Shown here: piece by piece, positions 10,084-22,051 of the stretch
Position numbering within the stretch: the stretch's first letter is position 1
How the letters are laid out: each line of letters starts with the position of its first letter
DNA from: Phragmites australis
Lineage: Eukaryota > Streptophyta > Magnoliopsida > Poales > Poaceae
Assembly (NCBI RefSeq): GCF_958298935.1
Contig: NC_084936.1
Location: 5,029,501-5,093,500 of the forward strand
Reading direction: 5' to 3'
Length of the DNA stretch: 64,000 nucleotides
Program-made: the position numbers and the translations under genes
Notes under the pieces: model-generated
The model's input: the letters and a program-made list of their open reading frames with translations, nothing else
Told to the model about the DNA's origin: nothing
Databases searched by the model: none

Positions 10084-10356
10084 ATCTTGAGTTGCATATA
10101 TAACTAATGGAGCTAGCTGAGGGCACAAGAAGGATTGATTGAAGACGAGAGAACCATGTGGCAGATGAATATGAACAACCGATAGATTGGATTAGACTGG
10201 TAGCTAATACTAGTAGCTAGTACCTTTTTTGTGTGCGTATGAAACCAGATGGATTAGACTGTATACCATATTACTATGTCACATGAATTGGAAATTGAGA
10301 TAAAATGGTCTGAATTTCGCTCGGAAGGGACGAGAACCGATTCAAAATGTTCAGTC

Positions 10357-11180
10357 ACTACGTGAAAAATAAGCAAAAGTGATACGAAATTGATGACGGG
10401 TCATAATATGATTTTCCACTTATGATAATAATGACGGATCGTAATATGATATGTCACTTATATCAAATCATGAGTGACGGGTCAAAACTTGATTCGTCAC
10501 TCAAAATTTAACCCGTTATTTATGATTGACTTAAGGTGACCTGTCCTTTATGACCTAACATCAGTGATGTGTTATATTTTGACTCGTCACCATTGATAAT
10601 AGTCATAGATACTTAGTTCACTAAATTTTTTTATTTTTCTTTTATTTTTTCTTATTTTTTATCACCTAAGTAGCATTAGAATAGGAAATATTTATGATTT
10701 TTGCTCAAGTTTGATGTAAGAGGTGGTGGTTATGGACATAAACGCGCGTTCCGAAAATGGTGCAGAAACTTTGGGGGGCGAGAACTCAATCTTCCAAACT
10801 ATTTTTGGCCTAAAAAAATTCACCGAACCCGACAAAGTGGGGGAGAAACGGACGTAACTGAATATTCGGAGAGTTATGACGTTGGGAGTTTTTTTTGGGG
10901 GGGGGGGGTCAAGAGTGATCCCCTCTTTTTGTCTTTTTGTTTTTATTAAGCACTTTAGCTTGCCCACTACACACGATTACATGAATGTGATCCAGTTTTG
11001 TCATCCACAAGGCACTCCATCCTCCTCTTTCGGATTGCTTAACTGAACTCAACCTTCTCGCCTGCTGAAGCTCAACTACCTACCTGAGAGACTCGAACTC
11101 CCGCACATACATGCCAGATCACTAAGACATGTACATAGACTCACACACACAAACACACCCGAGGACATGTCTACTCAACA
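10357..11180. mobile_element. Insertion after unit B, homologous to that after unit A
   Basis: It starts CACTACGTGAAAAATAAGC like 1693 and keeps the G-run (near 10900) and CA-rich tract. It lacks the LTR scrap found in A and keeps the roughly 40 bp that the scrap replaced. The GTGACGGGTCA-type repeats are more numerous here. No gene is seen. Confidence 0.5.
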
Positions 11181-11930
11181 TAAACTATGTAGTACTCAAC
11201 TACGTACTTACTACACTACAACAAAACACCTCGTCAGTTTCAAAACCTCATCAGTGCCATTTTTGGAACCGACACTCTATAATTAGCACTGATAGTGGGA
11301 GCCTATCAGTGCCAATTTTGGATCCAGCACTGATGAGGTTTTCCTGAGAAAAAAAGAAAAATGGCTAGGCAAAACGAGCCGGCTTGATACATTGAGCCGA
11401 AACTGCTACCGGCCCCACATGTCGGAGGTCATCGTCGCTGATGATGCCACTAATAAAACGCGTTGCACGAAGGCCGCTGCCACAGAAACCGTGAATCCAT
11501 CTCTGTCATGCTGAAGACCTTGGTGGCCGGATCGCCACCCCCACGCCGTCGTTTGCTGCCTCTGCGCCGGATCCCACAACCCCCGCGCCGGATCCCACAC
11601 CCGCGGGTCGGATCCCACCACTCCACGCGAAGAGAAGAGGAGATAGGCCGGAGAAGAGGAGAGAGAGAGACGGAGAAGAGGAGATAGAGAGAGATGGAGA
11701 AGAGGAGAGAGGCTGTCGCGTGCAGAGAAGAGGAGAGAGGTGGAGGTGGGAGGGAGAAGTTGAGGAGAGAGGCCGCCGCGAGCGGAGAAGAGGAGAGAGG
11801 TCAAAGGAGAGAGGCAGAGGTGGGAGGGAGGAGCTGGCATGTTGAGGAGAGAGGCAGAGGTGGAGAGAGTGCTGAGGAGGCAGATGTGGAAGAGAGAGAG
11901 GGCTGTGCGTGGATCGGATCAGGTCGTGAG

Positions 11931-13465
11931 TGTAAGACCCCTCATTACCGGGGTCTCATGTGCCTCCTGTATCAGTCCCTGGATTAAGTAGCTGATACGT
12001 ACAGTACAACAGTTGTAATATCACAGTCAAACTTCGTATATAAATAACAAGATTCTGGGTACAAAAGACTTACAAACCATACTGAATATTACACCCTTGG
12101 CCTAGCGGCAAGCAGAATACACAACGAAAGCAAAAAACCAAGCCACAAGCAGCAAGCGAGCGAACGCGACCTCAGAGACTATTCTTCATCCCCGGCTTCA
12201 CCTCCGGTGGAGTCAGCATTGAATTGTTCATCTGGATGATAGCAAGAGTGAGTACGGAAGGTACTTAGCAACCCCTATACTACTTCAAGGGGGTTGATAG
12301 ATGCATAATGGATTTATCCAAGGATAGGCTCTATGGTTTAGATTTATGCGTAAAGCAGTTTTATGCAGATTATCAATTGTATCGACTATGATTGACTTTT
12401 AGATATTTTAATATACCAAAAACTAGTCATGGGCTATGTCTGGGGTTTCTCGGTCCTGGGAGGGGCTACACCTCGCTCCGCAGTCCCTTTTTATCATTTC
12501 TAGTGTACCTTTAGTATCACACAGCTTTTGGCGGATTGAGCCAGGAACCTCATCATACGGACATCTAGTCCACACACTCACTCAAAACGCATGTACCCGA
12601 AGTCTAGTCAAAAAGGTTATGCCTTCGCATGTCCATGACCGTGGACACGGCTATTCGAATAGATTTACACTCTGCAGAGGTTGTACAGCTTTACCCATAC
12701 GATATGCTCAGCCTCCAACCATTGCAAGCGGAGGAGCGAATTATACCGAGATTCTCCAAACACCTTTCATGCCGGCCTTTTCCACGAGACACGTCAAGTC
12801 CCAAAGCTGCATGTTCTGAAGGCCAGCCTTCCTTTTTAAGCCTAACCCAGTCCCTGGAACCTCCAAACAACGGGACAGATAGACTCTTAGCTGCTCGTTG
12901 CTCTCAGCCTCCTGGTATTATGCCCAACTCAGTCTGGTGAAGGAAAAGTCAAGTCATACCCATTCAGGACGTATGGTTGCATAGGGTAGCTAAGGCATGT
13001 CAGTGAAATGACTCGGTCCTTAAGCGGCCAGGCCAGGCATCTTCATAGGCAATGAATACCATCATGTAACTCAAGCCCCCAAGAGCATCCTCCCAGGAGG
13101 ACTACTCTACCTGTCCGCGCCAAAACAGTTTTCACCCATTTTTACACATCACCATCTATGTCCCACATGACATCAAGGATTTTCCGACCATCACGGAATT
13201 CACAACCATCAAGGAAGCATGATATATGAGTTATCATAACAGTAAATCTTGTCTCCGAAGAGAAGTATTTTTAAAAGCGATGTCTCCGAGGAGACGTATT
13301 CCATCCTAAGCATGCTAGATATCAAGGTATCGTCTATTGTTAATATATTTAACAACAGGTGTCCCTAAGTGATATGTATTCTGGATGATGACATGTATGA
13401 CATGACAATGTTGATAGGATTAACTACTACAAGTGGTTTGAAAGAAAATGCAATATATAACACAT
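11931..13465 (-). mobile_element. Gypsy solo LTR, left part
   Basis: This is homologous to 3586-5110 of unit A and begins tgtaagacccc after gtgag (11926-11930). It is cut at 13465 by the Sirevirus and resumes at 23651. Together the two parts form a solo LTR. Confidence 0.75.
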
Positions 13466-13547
13466 TGAAAATGCATCTAGGCCCCCTAAGTGGGTTTTGG
13501 CTTATTGATGACAAAACGATTAAGGAACTAATATGCTTACCAAGCAA
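13466..13547 (+). mobile_element. Stub of the Sirevirus 5' LTR
   Basis: About 80 bp match the start of the 3' LTR at 22052 (tgaaartgyatctaggcccc). Similarity then stops and gag-type coding begins at once, so most of the 5' LTR and the primer-binding site are deleted. The element can no longer be transcribed from its own 5' LTR. Confidence 0.7.
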
Positions 13548-15596
13548 TCATTTTGTGCCATCCGGGCGTGCACCATTCTTTGATGGTACACATTATGCCG
13601 TTTGGAGGCATAAAATGAAAATACATTTAATCTCTCTTCATCTAAGTATTTGGAAGATTGTTTGCACAGGCTTTGACTTGCCGGATGAAGATCAAGAGCT
13701 CACGTCAAATGAAGAGCAAAATATGCACCGCAATGCTCAAGCTACAAGTGTATTGCTTAGTGCCTTGAGTCTGAAGGAGTTCAATAAAGTGGATGGACTC
13801 GAGGAGGCTAAGCAAATTTGAGATACTCTCCAAGTTTCTCATGAAGGCACAACAAGCGTGAGAGAGTCCAAGATAGAGCTACTTGAGGGCAAGCTAGGAA
13901 GATTCGTAATGGAAGATCATAAAACTCCTCAAACCATGTATGATTGGATGATGGTGCTTGTAAACAAGCTAAGAGGGCTCGGGAGTGAAGACATTAATGA
14001 TCACAAGGTGGTGAAAAGATTGCTTAGAGCTTTTGCTCCTAAAAATCTCACTTTGGTGACACTTCTCCGAGAAAGAAGAGACTACAAAAGGCTTACACTA
14101 AACGATGTGCTTGGAAGGATACTCGCTCATGAGCTCATGGAAGAAGAAGCAAATGAAGTAAAGATTCATACCAAACAAAGCTCAACCTCCAAGAACAAGG
14201 AGGTTGCATTCAAGGCAAGCAAAAGCAAACAAACTCAAGAATCAAGTACAAGTGAAGAAGAAAGCTCTGAAGATGAAGAGATGGCCTTCTTTGTGAAAAG
14301 ATTCAAAAAAATCATGAGAAAGGGAGGCTACTCCAAATACAAGAGAGACATGCCCAAGAAGAGAACATCTAGAAGAGCATGCTATGAATGTGGCAAAATT
14401 AGCCACTTCATAGCCGATTGTTCGAACAAGAAGAAGGAAAAGGACAAGAAAGACAATAAAAGCAAGCCATACAAGAAGGACAAATACAAAATTCACAAAA
14501 AGAAATACTCGGGTCAAGCACACATTGGGGAAGAGTGGGATTCAAATTCCGACTCCGACTCCGATGATGAAGGGGTCGCCACCATTGCCATCCATGAGTC
14601 AACACCAAGAAAATCACTCTTAATGAGTGATGATGATGATGACTCCCCAAGTGCTTCATGGCTAAAAGCCGCAAGGTAAAATCTCAATCTAAGCTCCTAG
14701 ATAGCGATAGTGAGTATGATAGTGATTGTGATAGCTTGTTTAAAGACTTGAATAAAAATGTCATGGCTAAAATAAAGGAGCTAATGGATACAATAGATAG
14801 TTATGAGGAGACCCTTGAGAGACAAGAGGACTTGCTCATTCTTGAAAAGGAGAGAAACCTTGAACTCGAGGAGCTCTTTGCTAAAGAGAAGGAGAAAGTT
14901 GAGAAATTGTCAAATAATTGTGATTTGGCCAATTCCTCAATAGCCGATCTTAAGAGTAACAATTCTATACTTCAAGAGAAATTATCATGTTTGGATAAAA
15001 ATTATAAAACTCTTAAAATGCAAATTGATACCCTTAAGAGTGGATCATCCAACTCTAATGAAGCTAACTTACTATCTAGTGCATCCACTAGCAATGGATG
15101 CTCTCGTTGTTTCAATGTTGATACAAATGCTTGTACCACTAATGTTGAATCCTTGCAAGCATTACAAAAGGAGAATGAGGGGCTAAATGCCTTAGTCAAA
15201 TATGGATGCATCAAAACCTATAAATCAAAAGGTGCACTCTACAAGACCATTCAAACCAAATACAATAAGCTAAAGAGAGGTCTTGGATTTGACCAATACA
15301 CGAGCAAGCCAAATGGTCGTGTGATGATGAATGGAGTGGAATGCCTCAAATTTGTCAAAGGAGGCAAGCAAGTTGATCACACGGTTCAAGCAAAACAACC
15401 AAAGGCTCATGCTCCTCAATGCACATTCTATGCCTCGTATATGCTCAAGAGAAACCACCATGGTAAAGTGGTTGCTCTCTATGTTGGTCCCCACACAAGA
15501 GATAGAGTTGTCAAAAGGAATGTGTGGGTACCAAAGGTGCTTGTGACTAACGCTAAAGGACCTAAACAAATTTGGGTACCTAAAATAAAGGCATAA
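13548..15596 (+). pseudogene. Sirevirus (Ty1/copia) gag region, broken
   Basis: Gag packages the RNA of the retroelement. The region holds the UBN2-type gag domain, a zinc knuckle at about 14380-14421 (CYECGKISHFIADC, a C-x2-C-x4-H-x4-C array), a Lys- and acid-rich linker and a long coiled coil at about 14760-15050, typical of Sirevirus Gag. A TGA at 13819-13821 falls where family members have Trp. A frameshift near 14655 moves the coiled-coil part into another frame. The natural start is lost with the 5' LTR. The frame ends at 15596, and the protease domain begins just downstream in a different frame. Confidence 0.8.
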
Positions 15597-15619
15597 CTTT
15601 GTTTTGTAGGCATACTCCT

Positions 15620-17310
15620 CCGGAGGATCAAGTTGGGTCATTGATAGTGGATGTACAAATCACATGACCGGAGAAAAGAGTATGTTTTCTTCTTTTGAAG
15701 AAGATAGAGGACCTCATGAAAACATCGTTTTTGGTGATAATGGAAAAGGAGAGGTAATAGACCTAGGTAAAATTGCCATCTCCAATGATCACTCTATTTC
15801 AAATATTTTGTTAGTCAAGTCTCTCAATTATAATTTGTTATCCGTATCACAATTATGTGAGATATGTTATAATTGTCTTTTTACTAATGATGGTGTGATC
15901 GTCTTTAGAAGGGAAGACGCCTCAATAGTTTTCACCGGTAAGTTGAAAGGTAAAATTTATCTTGTTGATTTTTCAACTGATGAAGTGAAGCCTAAAACTT
16001 GCTTGATGGCTAAGTCTAGCATGGGTTGGCTTTGGCACCACCGACTAGCCCATGTTGGTATGAGAAATTTGTCTAAGCTTCAAAAGGGTGAGCACATCCT
16101 AAAACTAATAAATGTTTTTTTTGAGAAAAATAGAATTTGTAGTGCTTGTTAAGCGGGAAAACAAGTCGGAGCACCTCACCCCGCCAAGAACGTGATGACA
16201 ACTACAAGGCCATTAGAGCTCCTCCACATGGACTTATTTGGGCCGATTGCCTACATAAGTATTGGCGGGAACAAATATGGTTTAGTTATTGTTGATGACT
16301 TTTCACGTTTCACTTGGGTATTTTTCTTGCATGACAAAAGCGAAACACAAGCTATTTTCAAGAAGTTTGTAAGAAGAGCCCAAAATGAGTTTGAAGTGAA
16401 GATCAAAAGGGTGAGAAGCGACAATGGAAGCGAGTTCAAGAATATACAAGTTGAAGAGTTTCTTGATGAAGAAGGGATCAATCATGAATTCTCGGCACCT
16501 TACTCCCCCCAACAAAATGGAGTGGTCGAGAGGAAAAATATGACTCTAATTGAGTCGGCAAGAACAATGCTTGATGAATACAAAGTATCGGATCAATTTT
16601 GGACGGAAGCAATCAACACCGCATGCCATGACATCAATCGGTTGTATCTCCACAAGATATTGAACAAGGCCGCATATGAGCTTCTAACCGGTAACAAACC
16701 AAATATTTCTTACTTTAAAGTTTTTGGTAGCAAATGCTTTATTTTGAATAAGAAAGCAAAGAGTTCTAATTTTGCTCTAAAAGTAGATGAAGGATTTATG
16801 CTTGGTTATGGATCAAATGCCTACGCCTACCGTGTTTTCAACAAAACCACCGGTTGCGTTGAAATTGCGAGAGAGGTGACATTTGATGAATCTAACGGCT
16901 CCCAAGTGGAGAAAGTTGATCCTAATATGCTAGGTGATGAAGAAATTCCAAGCAAAGCAATCAAGAAGATGGCAATTGGTGAAATCAAGCCTCTAGAACC
17001 ACAAAAGTTACAAGTGGCTCAAAATGATCAAGATCAAACGTATTCATCAATGCAAGTGGAACCATCAATGTCAATTCAAGATCAAGGCGATAAACAACCT
17101 CAAGACCAAAATCAAGCCTATAATGACTCCAATAAATTCTTAGATGATGAAGTAGAAGATATTCAACATCAATCTCGTCCATCCACATTAGCCGTTGCGA
17201 ATGAATTGATTATTGAGTCAATGGTGAGTAATCAGAACGGTCCAGGTTCTTGGAATTCCAAGTGCCACACCCATGTGTTCATCAAAGCATCCAAAGATAT
17301 CACCCGGTAG
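15620..17310 (+). pseudogene. Sirevirus pol: protease, pre-integrase and integrase, broken
   Basis: The protease active-site signature DSGCTNHMTG is at about 15646-15675. The GAG-pre-integrase zinc finger (HHRLAHVG) is at about 16038-16062. The integrase core follows from 16192 with catalytic residues in the MDLFGP, SDNGSEF and NGVVERKN segments (a DDE triad). A TAA at 16150-16152 interrupts the frame where the family has Gln. The frame is lost again near 17250, before reverse transcriptase. The domain order PR-IN-RT-RH identifies Ty1/copia. The element is inactive. Confidence 0.85.
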
Positions 17311-18854
17311 ACAACATACTTGGTGATATACAAAAAGGGGTAACTACTCGCTCAAGAATTGCAAATTTTTATGAATTTTACTCCTATGTTTCCTCTTTGG
17401 AGCCTTTGAAGGTAGAAGAAGCCCTTGATGATCCGGATTGGGTGATGGCCATGCAAGAGGAGTTGAACAACTTCAAAAGGAATGGAGTCTGGTTCTTAGT
17501 GAAAAGACCAAAACAAAATGTGATTGGCACACAATGGGTCTTCCGCAACAAACAAGATGAAAATGGGATAGTAACAAGGAATAAGGCAAGGTTGGTTGCT
17601 CAAGGGTTCACGCAAATTGAAGGTTTGGATTTTGGTAAGACTTGTGCTCCCGTAGCTAAGCTTGAGTCAATTCGCATATTATTAGCCTATGCTACTCATC
17701 ATGATTTTAAGCTATATCAAATGGACGTGAAGAGTGCAATCCTTAATGGACCAATTTTTGAATTAGTATATGTGGAGCAACCGTCCGATTTTGAAGATCC
17801 CAAGTATCCTTCACATGTCTACAAACTCCATAAGACGCTCTATGGGCTAAAGCAAGCCCCAAGAGCATGGTATGAATGCCTTAGGGATTTTCTTGTTAAA
17901 TAGGGCTTTGAAATAGGCAAAGCCGATTCTACTCTTTTTTACTAAGAATGTTGATAATAATTTATTTGTTTCCCAAATATATGTCGATGACATCATATTT
18001 GGTTCTACTAATCAACAATTTTGTGAATATTTTAGTAGGATTATGACAAGAAGATTTGAGATGTCAATGATTGGAGAATTAAAGTTCTTTCTCGGATTTC
18101 AAATTAAACAACTCAAAGAAGGAACTTTTATTTGTCAAACAAAGTATATCAAAGACATGCTCAAGAAGTTTGATATGGAAAATGCCAAACCTATCAAGAC
18201 ACCCATGCAAACCAATGGTCATCTTAATCTCAATGGAGAAGGAAAAAAGCGTGGATCAAAAGGTATATCGCTCCATGATAGGTTCTTTACTTTATCTTTG
18301 TGCATCTAGGCTCGATATCATGCTTAGTGTGTCATTTAATGGCCGTTAAGAGGATTCTTCGATATTTAGTTCATACACCTTACCTTGGCTTATGGTATCC
18401 TAGAGAGTCATCCTTCGACCTTATCGGCTATTCGGATTCCGATTATGCCGGTTGCAAAGTGGATAGGAAGAGCACCTCGGGGACTTGTCAATTCTTGGAT
18501 AGGTTCTTGGTGTCTTGGTCATCCAAGAAACAAAACTCTGTAGCCCTATCCACCGCCAAAGCCGAATATGTTACCGCGGGAGCTTGTTGTACTCAACTCC
18601 TATGGATGAGGCAAACACTAAGAGATTATGGCCACAACATGTCCAAAATTTCACTTTTGTGTGATAATGAGAGTACCATCAAAATAGCTAACAACCCCGT
18701 GCAACACTCAAGAACCAAACACATAGACATTAGACATCACTTCTTGAGAGACCATGCAACAAAAGGGGATATCGACATTCACCATGTGAGAACCGAAATA
18801 CAACTAGCCAATATCCTCACTAAGCCACTAGACGAGCAAAGTTTTGTGAGTTAA
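17250..18854 (+). pseudogene. Sirevirus pol: reverse transcriptase and RNase H, broken
   Basis: RT motifs WVFRNK, LYGLKQAPRAWY and the catalytic YVDD (about 17980) are readable but spread over frames: a stop at 17901-17903, a shift in the T-run near 17935, and another break at about 18260-18310 with a small deletion before the VKRILRYL segment. RNase H follows (GYSDSDYAGC, TAKAEY, and TKHIDIRHHFLRD near the end) to 18854. All domains are present but none could be made as one polyprotein. Confidence 0.85.
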
Positions 18855-19149
18855 GAAGTGAATTAAATATCCTAGATTCTTGAAACGTGGCTTGAACTAT
18901 TACATACATTTGATTGTTACAAAATTAAAGCTTTCTTAGCTAGGAGTTTGCGAAAATTGCAATTTTTGAGTGCTACTTTCAAAATTATTTGATTTTTTGA
19001 TCTTTTGATCATAATTTACTACTTATGATCATGGTTATGTAATGATGCTTGTTGGCTGATCACAAGTGGCAAAATAGTCTTATATGTCCAATACTCATCT
19101 CCCGAAAAATTCCTCCTCAAATCTCATCTTTCTCTCTATTATGTCATAG

Positions 19150-19745
19150 TTCCAGGTGCCGGAATGTCCGGTGTTCACCGGAGTATCCGATACCTGATAC
19201 TGTTCATGTATCTACTGATTCCTGTACGGACTCCAGTTCCCGAAAAGTCTGGTCTTCACCGGAGTATCCAGTAAAGTATCAGATCCGGAGTCTCCGGTCT
19301 ACACCGGGGTCTCCGGGTTCTCCAGATTCTTATATCCCCTCTCTACCGAACAATTATTCTTCTTCCTCAAACACATCTTTTCTCAACCTCTCTCTCCTCA
19401 AGTGATCCCCTCCGGCGATTTTCAAGAGCAACCAAGGAGTTTCATCATCCCTCGATATTTCTCATTCGAATCCAAGGTCAGAAACTCCGGACATCCCTAT
19501 TCATCGAATCACCAGAGTATTTTTTCCCTAAAAGGTACTTTTGCAAAAAATCTCCCGATCTCTCAATGCCCTCCTCTAGGATCAATTTCCTTTGGTAGAA
19601 TAGCTCCTTATACATCTTAGAACTTGTTGGTCCACCAGTTTTATCTCTTATTGGTCAAATCTCCCAAAACCCTAAATCTTTGGTACTAGCTCGGGCTGAC
19701 CGGAGTATCCGGTGAACACCGGATACTCTGGCATCTATCAGTTTT
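19150..19745. repeat. LTR-like palindromic motifs between pol and the env-like frame
   Basis: This spacer contains several copies of the TCCGGTGTTCACCGGA-type palindrome (near 19165, 19255, 19300 and 19700), the same motif that fills the 3' LTR at 22395-22945. I see no coding domain here. Sirevirus LTRs are known for such palindromes; their occurrence just upstream of the third frame is unusual. Confidence 0.65.
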
Positions 19746-19822
19746 TCAGAATCAGCCCTGTCATCAAGCTTATCTCGCAACTTCTTAAATCATTATTTCT
19801 CATATATCTCAGGAATCTCGTC

Positions 19823-21590
19823 ATGGCCGGAGATAGATATATGAAGGGTCACACATTTGAGAAAAAGAAGAAACAAAGAAGTGATCCTCGTGCACAAGAG
19901 CAAAGTGCATCGGCTCAATCGGAGGATAGTGGCAGCGGACATGCAAGTGGTGAATGAGTTCGAAAGGTTGTAAAGAAAGTAAAATCACCTCAAGCCTCCG
20001 GACAAGGCATTCGTATTGAAGAAAAGACTTTTGTTGAAGGATCGCAAAGAACTAGTGTTGGTCCAGGCAGGACCAAAAATCAAGCTGTCAGAGGTCGCGA
20101 AAGTGGACGTGGAAGGGGATTGGCTCCTGTGACAGCAGGAAGGGGTAGAGGTATCATGCCTTCTCGGGAAGAGAGGCAAAGGTATCATTCCTATGGGGAG
20201 TAGCTCAGAGTCTCCTGATGCAGTTGAAGAAGAGCATGAAGAGGAGAAAGAGAAAGATAATGTGATTGGGCCTCTAAAACTTCATAGACCTCTCAGAACA
20301 GTTTCACCTTTTGATACTCCGAAACAGACAGTCAACTACATGAAGCATGTTGAGAGGCAGACAAATCCTTTTGATTATGAGAAGAATGTCAGGAACTACC
20401 ATTTCTGGAATGATTTTCAAGCAGATTTCTACGAGACGGTAATCCTCACCAGGAAAAAGCCTATAACCCACGTGCAATGGATAGATTAGGACTATATGGC
20501 ACAGAAGAATGATCCTGTGTTCAATGAGGTTATAGCTACATGTGAGCACAAGAAGGTGAAGAATATCATGGCTTTCAAATATGATTGGTGTGAAGAAGTC
20601 ATCGCATAGTTCTATGGTACAGTCTGGTTCGATGGATCAGAAAACCCTTTCATGCATTGGATGACTGAAAAAGAACAGTACAAAGTGAGCTTTAGAGGTT
20701 TTGCTAACTATTTTCGGTTTGATACTCGTGATACCCATAAGGATCAGATTCACAACAAGCATTAACTCACTTTGGAAGAGCTAGACTTTATGTATCTTAA
20801 TCATGGAAGAGTTGAGTTTGGAAAACTCACCGGTATGAGGCCCTTCTACAGATGTTTGAACTCACTATTTCGACTCACATTGGCACCCAAAAGCGGGGAT
20901 GCAACCACAGTGCAGAGTATCTCAAGGAACCTTCTCGCCGCTATGTCCAATGATCATGCACCTTTTAGCGTTGCATATTTTCTGTGGGAAGAAATAGTTT
21001 TCACTTCAAAATCACCTGTCCAGAGTTATGGGTATGCTCCTTACATCATGTCAATCATCGAGCGTGTATCCAAGAAGACATTTGTGAAAGAGATCAAACA
21101 CGAGCTATATCGGATGAGGCCTCTAAATATCAAAGCTCCATCTCCTTCGCCATCTCCTCCTCATGTTCCCCCGAGCACAAGGAAAATTGCCTCAAGACGT
21201 GCTCCTCCACGAGGGTCATCTTTTATAAAGAGCGCTCTCAAGGCCATCTTTAATGTGTGTACTCACAATGCCACTCAGACTAAAGAGCAGAATGTCCGAC
21301 TGAAGAAGATGGAAAAGCGCCAAAAGGCAATGTATGCCTCAATAAACCTTCAGCTGCGTTGCTCTCCTATTGCTTCAGACGAAGCAGAGAGTGCACCCAT
21401 TGAATTTGAGAATCCGTGGGCTTGGTATGATGAAGCCCAAGCGGCTGCTGAGAGCTCTCAAGCACAACATGACGATGACTCCTCCGATGTCAAAGACATC
21501 CCTACAGCGAGCTCCTCTCACGATGGCAACAATGATGGAAGTGGGGATGATGATGACGGAGATGATATCTACGAAGAAAGCAGCGATTAG
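19823..21590 (+). pseudogene. Sirevirus envelope-like third frame, decayed
   Basis: Many Sireviruses carry an extra frame of unproven function between pol and the 3' LTR, called envelope-like. Here the frame starts at about 19823 and can be followed to the acidic end at 21590, but several stops interrupt it (about 19955, 20201, 20487, 20608 and 20763). The C-terminal part (20772-21590) is the longest uninterrupted piece; it has a Pro/Ser-rich stretch, a basic coiled-coil-like segment and an Asp/Ser-rich tail. I see no convincing signal peptide or fusion motif. Confidence 0.65.
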
Positions 21591-21619
21591 TCCCTCTCCT
21601 CTTTTTGGTGCTTGAGGCC

Positions 21620-22051
21620 AAAGGGGGAGAGATGTCAGCTTCTTAGTTTCCTTCCTTTTCAGCTTTGAACTCTTGTCTTTTCATCGCAGTTGGACATTGA
21701 GACTTATCTATTGTTTGTAATGAACTATGTGATTTGTTTAAAATTTGTAAGACTTTTCATGTTAGTGTGATGCTTGTCATGCCTTATTTATTAGATTGAG
21801 TATGATATATATCTTATCATATGCATCTTGAATACTCTTGTTTACTCAATCTTGCATCCCACGGATCCAAGGATATAGGGGGAGCTCTTGCAAAATTCTC
21901 TCTTAAATATGTGCATTTGAGATTAACTCAATTCTCAATCAAGGCACACATTTAGGGGGAGCTCGCCATATCTTCTAGAATTCACAATATTTTTTAGCTA
22001 TCTTTTGTAAGCTTTAATCGTGTTGTCATCAATCACCAAAAAGGGAGAGAT
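21620..22051 (+). promoter_or_regulatory. Multiple polypurine tracts before the Sirevirus 3' LTR
   Basis: Purine runs aaagggggagag (about 21620), agggggagctc (21877 and 21954) and aaaaagggagaga (22039-22051) lie before the LTR; the last abuts the LTR start at 22052 and is the likely plus-strand primer. Repeated polypurine-like tracts are a known Sirevirus trait. Confidence 0.6.
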
